Assembly (NCBI GenBank): GCA_013373375.1 | Contig: JABXHY010000034.1 | Location: 18,440-82,439 of the forward strand | DNA: 64,000 nucleotides | Reading direction: 5' to 3' | Source of the DNA: Gammaproteobacteria bacterium | GTDB lineage: Bacteria; Pseudomonadota; Gammaproteobacteria; Enterobacterales; Kangiellaceae | Program-made: the position numbers and the translations under genes | Shown: positions 62,215 through 64,000 of the stretch, piece after piece | How the letters are laid out: each line of letters begins with the position of its first letter | How positions within the stretch are numbered: the first letter of the stretch is position 1 | The notes under the pieces: generated by a model | What the model was told of the DNA's origin: nothing | Seen by the model: only the letters and a program-made list of their open reading frames with translations | Database searches by the model: none

Positions 62215-62756
62215 GGTATTAGTTACGACCGTTTTCTTATTTAATGTGTCTTGTAGGAAAATTATTTATTGTAATGGTCACTAATTGAAAATTATGAAAT
62301 TCATTTTAACTACTGTTTTTGTTTTGGCACTTGCTTCATGTGCCGGTAAAGGGGAATTATACGATCCGTTCTATAATATCGACCCTTCTTTATTCGGCTT
62401 CGAAGTAACGGAGGTTGGAAATAAGGTATTGGTTACTATAACTAACAACGGCAATAAACCATTGAGATATGTAGCGCCTCTGGCCTTAAGGGATTGCCCA
62501 ACATATTATGTAGAGATGTATGAAAACGGAAAGAAGGGCATATTCGTATTTAACACTGCAGAATTAAAACATGATTATACTCTTGAACCTGGAGAGTCAC
62601 TCGCTTTTACATTTAGTCATCAAAATAATATTTTACGGATGGGATTTCCATACTTTGATCAGGCATGGAAAGAGGATATAGTTTGGTTCTATTCCAATAC
62701 AAACATTTAACCTGTATAGGCATGCGATGCAAAACAACGCACGCCTGCTGTGAGCG
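62209..62756 (+). mobile_element. Integron gene cassette 2
   Basis: A 548-base cassette from TTAAATG (62209) to G62756. Its R'' end CATTTAAC (62704-62711) is the exact reverse complement of GTTAAATG at its own start. It has an 85-base leader before its gene, which may hold a cassette promoter, although none is clear. Confidence 0.88.
62294..62710 (+). CDS. Hypothetical lipoprotein (cassette-encoded)
   Basis: A 138-residue lipoprotein: a short signal peptide with lipobox LASC (Cys about 16), then a beta-rich domain with VLVTITNNGNKPLRYVAPLALRDCP and LEPGESLAFTFSH, a pattern like Ig-like or pseudopilus-type 'non-protein carrier' domains. No family recognised. TTG 62285 is in frame; ATG 62294 puts the signal peptide at the N-terminus. 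The TAA stop lies inside the attC R'' box. Confidence 0.75.
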   Translation: MKFILTTVFVLALASCAGKGELYDPFYNIDPSLFGFEVTEVGNKVLVTITNNGNKPLRYVAPLALRDCPTYYVEMYENGKKGIFVFNTAELKHDYTLEPGESLAFTFSHQNNILRMGFPYFDQAWKEDIVWFYSNTNI

Positions 62757-62762
62757 TTATAT
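62705..62762 (+). other. attC recombination site 2
   Basis: A 58-base site from R'' ATTTAAC (62705-62711) to R' GTTATAT (62756-62762). Inner arms AGGCATGCG and CGCACGCCT pair with one mismatch around an A-rich loop. The crossover is between G62756 and T62757. Confidence 0.88.
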
Positions 62763-62780
62763 GCCATTGGGACTCCTTAA

Positions 62781-63953
62781 ATGACTAATGAGCTAGTCAA
62801 TCATCTTAATAAAATATTAAGCTCGGCGAGTTTGCAAAGCCTTTCGCCAATCGAGAAAGCCATACACGGCCCTTCCTGGTCTAAGTCAGAAGAAGGGAAA
62901 GCATTAATTGAATACCTAGAATCTGTTGATACTTATTCAGAATTTAATGAACACCTGCAATTGCTAGGCAATGGTGGAGCCAGCATCAACTTATTGAACT
63001 TGGCAGATTGGTTAGTAGAAAGAGCTTCTACTGTGGGACCTGAGCAAGCAGAAATAGACATAAATGATTATATGAACTCTGATCATTTTGAAGCATATGG
63101 AGTTATGCTGCTCGCTAATACACATATTGATAATGAATTCGAATTCTACAATGGCATTAAATTAGTACATGCATACTCACTAAATAATAAATGGTTAAGC
63201 CAAAGTGTTCAGATGAACTCATATGGGCAATCTTTACCACTACTAAAAACGGATTGCGTATTGGTTTGCCCTTTTCAACACGCAAAATATCACTGGTCCA
63301 ATACAGATTTAGAATCTAAACACTCCAAAATCGATATTCCGTACAATTCCTTAGAGGAGGTAAAAGCATGCCTAATCTTGGCTCGTCCTCTCGGCTACGG
63401 ATTGCAGTCGATAGCCACGAGTGTTGTCGTAGCTGACAACATTCCTATCATTCAATCAATATCAGGTTGGTCTTTACATTCTTTTAAGATGCCGCCTTTA
63501 GCACCATCAGTTCTTAATATTGAAATGAACAGAGCCAATGAAATCCTAAAAAGACTTCACAAGCTTGATGAGAAAAACAAAACAAAGATACTGAGTCAGG
63601 TTGAAAGATTTAATGGGTATAGCTCAGGCGCTTCAATGGTTGATAGGTCCATAGATTTAAGAATATGCCTGGAGTCTATATTCTTAGATGATGGTAATAA
63701 AGAACAGCTCAGATACACTCTTTCACTAAGAGCTGCGTTGTTTTTAAGCGAAAGTCTTGAAGAAAGAAAAGATATCGTGAGTAAAATGAAAAAAGCTTAT
63801 GATGTAACATCAACGGCAGTTCATACAGGAGGAATGCCAAATAAAAATGTTGAACTACTGCCCGAGGTAGCTGAACTAGCGAGAAAGGCCATTCTTAAAA
63901 TTATAGAAATAGGTGATATAAATTGGCAAGAAGTGGAGCTGCAGTCTAAGTGA
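62781..63953 (+). CDS. Cassette-encoded protein with an Apea-like HEPN C-terminal domain
   Basis: A 390-residue cytoplasmic protein. Residues about 1-270 form no domain I recognise (landmarks: SPIEKAIHGPSWSKSEEG, LLKTDCVLVCPFQHAKY). Residues about 290-385 resemble the Apea-like HEPN domain: DRSIDLRICLESIFL, LRYTLSLRAALFLSES, then YDVTSTAVHTGG at 340-351, where the consensus is close to YDLRSKIVHGG. The Arg of the R-x4-6-H RNase motif is Thr 343 while His 348 is kept. HEPN proteins are common in antiphage and toxin systems, so a defence role is a reasonable but untested inference. Confidence 0.65.
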   Translation: MTNELVNHLNKILSSASLQSLSPIEKAIHGPSWSKSEEGKALIEYLESVDTYSEFNEHLQLLGNGGASINLLNLADWLVERASTVGPEQAEIDINDYMNSDHFEAYGVMLLANTHIDNEFEFYNGIKLVHAYSLNNKWLSQSVQMNSYGQSLPLLKTDCVLVCPFQHAKYHWSNTDLESKHSKIDIPYNSLEEVKACLILARPLGYGLQSIATSVVVADNIPIIQSISGWSLHSFKMPPLAPSVLNIEMNRANEILKRLHKLDEKNKTKILSQVERFNGYSSGASMVDRSIDLRICLESIFLDDGNKEQLRYTLSLRAALFLSESLEERKDIVSKMKKAYDVTSTAVHTGGMPNKNVELLPEVAELARKAILKIIEIGDINWQEVELQSK

Positions 63954-63960
63954 GGCAGGC

Positions 63961-64000
63961 ATATAACAAGTCAATTAACTTCGCGCCTTCGGCGCCGGAC
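63961..64000 (+). other. attC recombination site 3, truncated by the window end
   Basis: R'' ATATAAC (63961-63967) is followed by AAGTCAATTAACTTCGCGCC, typical of the left side of chromosomal-integron attC sites. A stem GGCGCC-type palindrome starts at the edge. R' lies beyond 64000. Confidence 0.8.

Larger units (their letters stand above)
62757..64000 (+). mobile_element. Integron gene cassette 3, right end beyond the window
   Basis: Begins TTATATGCC at 62757. Its R'' end GGCATATAAC (63958-63967) is the exact 10-base reverse complement of GTTATATGCC at its own start. The attC continues past the window edge, so the array may hold more cassettes. Confidence 0.88.

Noticed and set aside
1..64000. 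tRNA, rRNA, insertion sequence or prophage genes
   Set aside because: No cloverleaf-like arms, transposase motifs or phage structural genes were recognised on reading both strands; a tRNA covariance search was not possible.

Overview
The window is chromosomal DNA of a free-living, probably marine gammaproteobacterium, AT-rich by eye. The evidence is the set of recognisable orthologs (IlvG/IlvM, PpnN, SodB, GrxD, Bfd, RNase T, MotY, Nth, Ung, Slt, Uup, Prc, CysB, CysK), a Pseudomonas-like grxD-bfd-peroxiredoxin-rnt-motY gene order, a polar/lateral-flagellum type MotY, a laminarinase-type GH16 enzyme and a GlyGly-CTERM surface protein. I cannot name the genus; an Oceanospirillales/Kangiellaceae or Alteromonadales-like organism is a guess. 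No rRNA, tRNA, CRISPR array, insertion sequence or prophage was seen.

Layout. 1-6.4 kb: branched-chain amino acid operon ilvG(partial)-ilvM-cimA-like-ilvE-ilvD. 6.6-7.4 kb: DUF481 outer-membrane protein. 7.6-10.9 kb: three-gene c-di-GMP module (HD-GYP, receiver-CheC-like, PAS-GGDEF). 11-17.5 kb: ppnN and the oxidative stress/iron block sodB, grxD, bfd (with a Fur-box-like site), peroxiredoxin, rnt and motY. 17.6-25.7 kb: DUF2569, nth, hutI/hutF, a periplasmic binding protein with a hybrid histidine kinase lacking its phosphoacceptor His, ung and a small acidic protein. 25.9-32.3 kb: porin-like protein, slt, uup, phhA. 32.4-40.5 kb: a metal/heme periplasmic cluster: cupredoxin, exported truncated globin, DUF3034, metallo-beta-lactamase-fold hydrolase, MbnH/MbnP pair and a large anchored protein. 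40.7-47.8 kb: YiiX-like amidase, prc, ppiA, PepSY protein, MAPEG, isoaspartyl peptidase and map. 48-52.8 kb: modular GH16 glucanase, DUF155, VOC and SnoaL-like proteins. 52.9-57.5 kb: GltB-like FMN protein, B12-binding radical SAM enzyme and KamA-like radical SAM enzyme. 57.6-61 kb: Hsp20 with a probable heat-shock promoter and ROSE-like RNA thermometer, cysB preceded by two small ORFs and a terminator, and divergent cysK.

61.5-64.0 kb: the most striking region is a mobile integron gene-cassette array. Three consecutive cassettes (DUF4272 protein, lipoprotein, HEPN-like protein) each begin after G|TT and end in an attC site whose R'' box is the exact reverse complement (8, 8 and 10 bases) of that same cassette's own first bases, as expected of a circularised cassette. 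No integrase gene is visible in the window, so this is either one end of a chromosomal integron or an integrase-less attC cluster.
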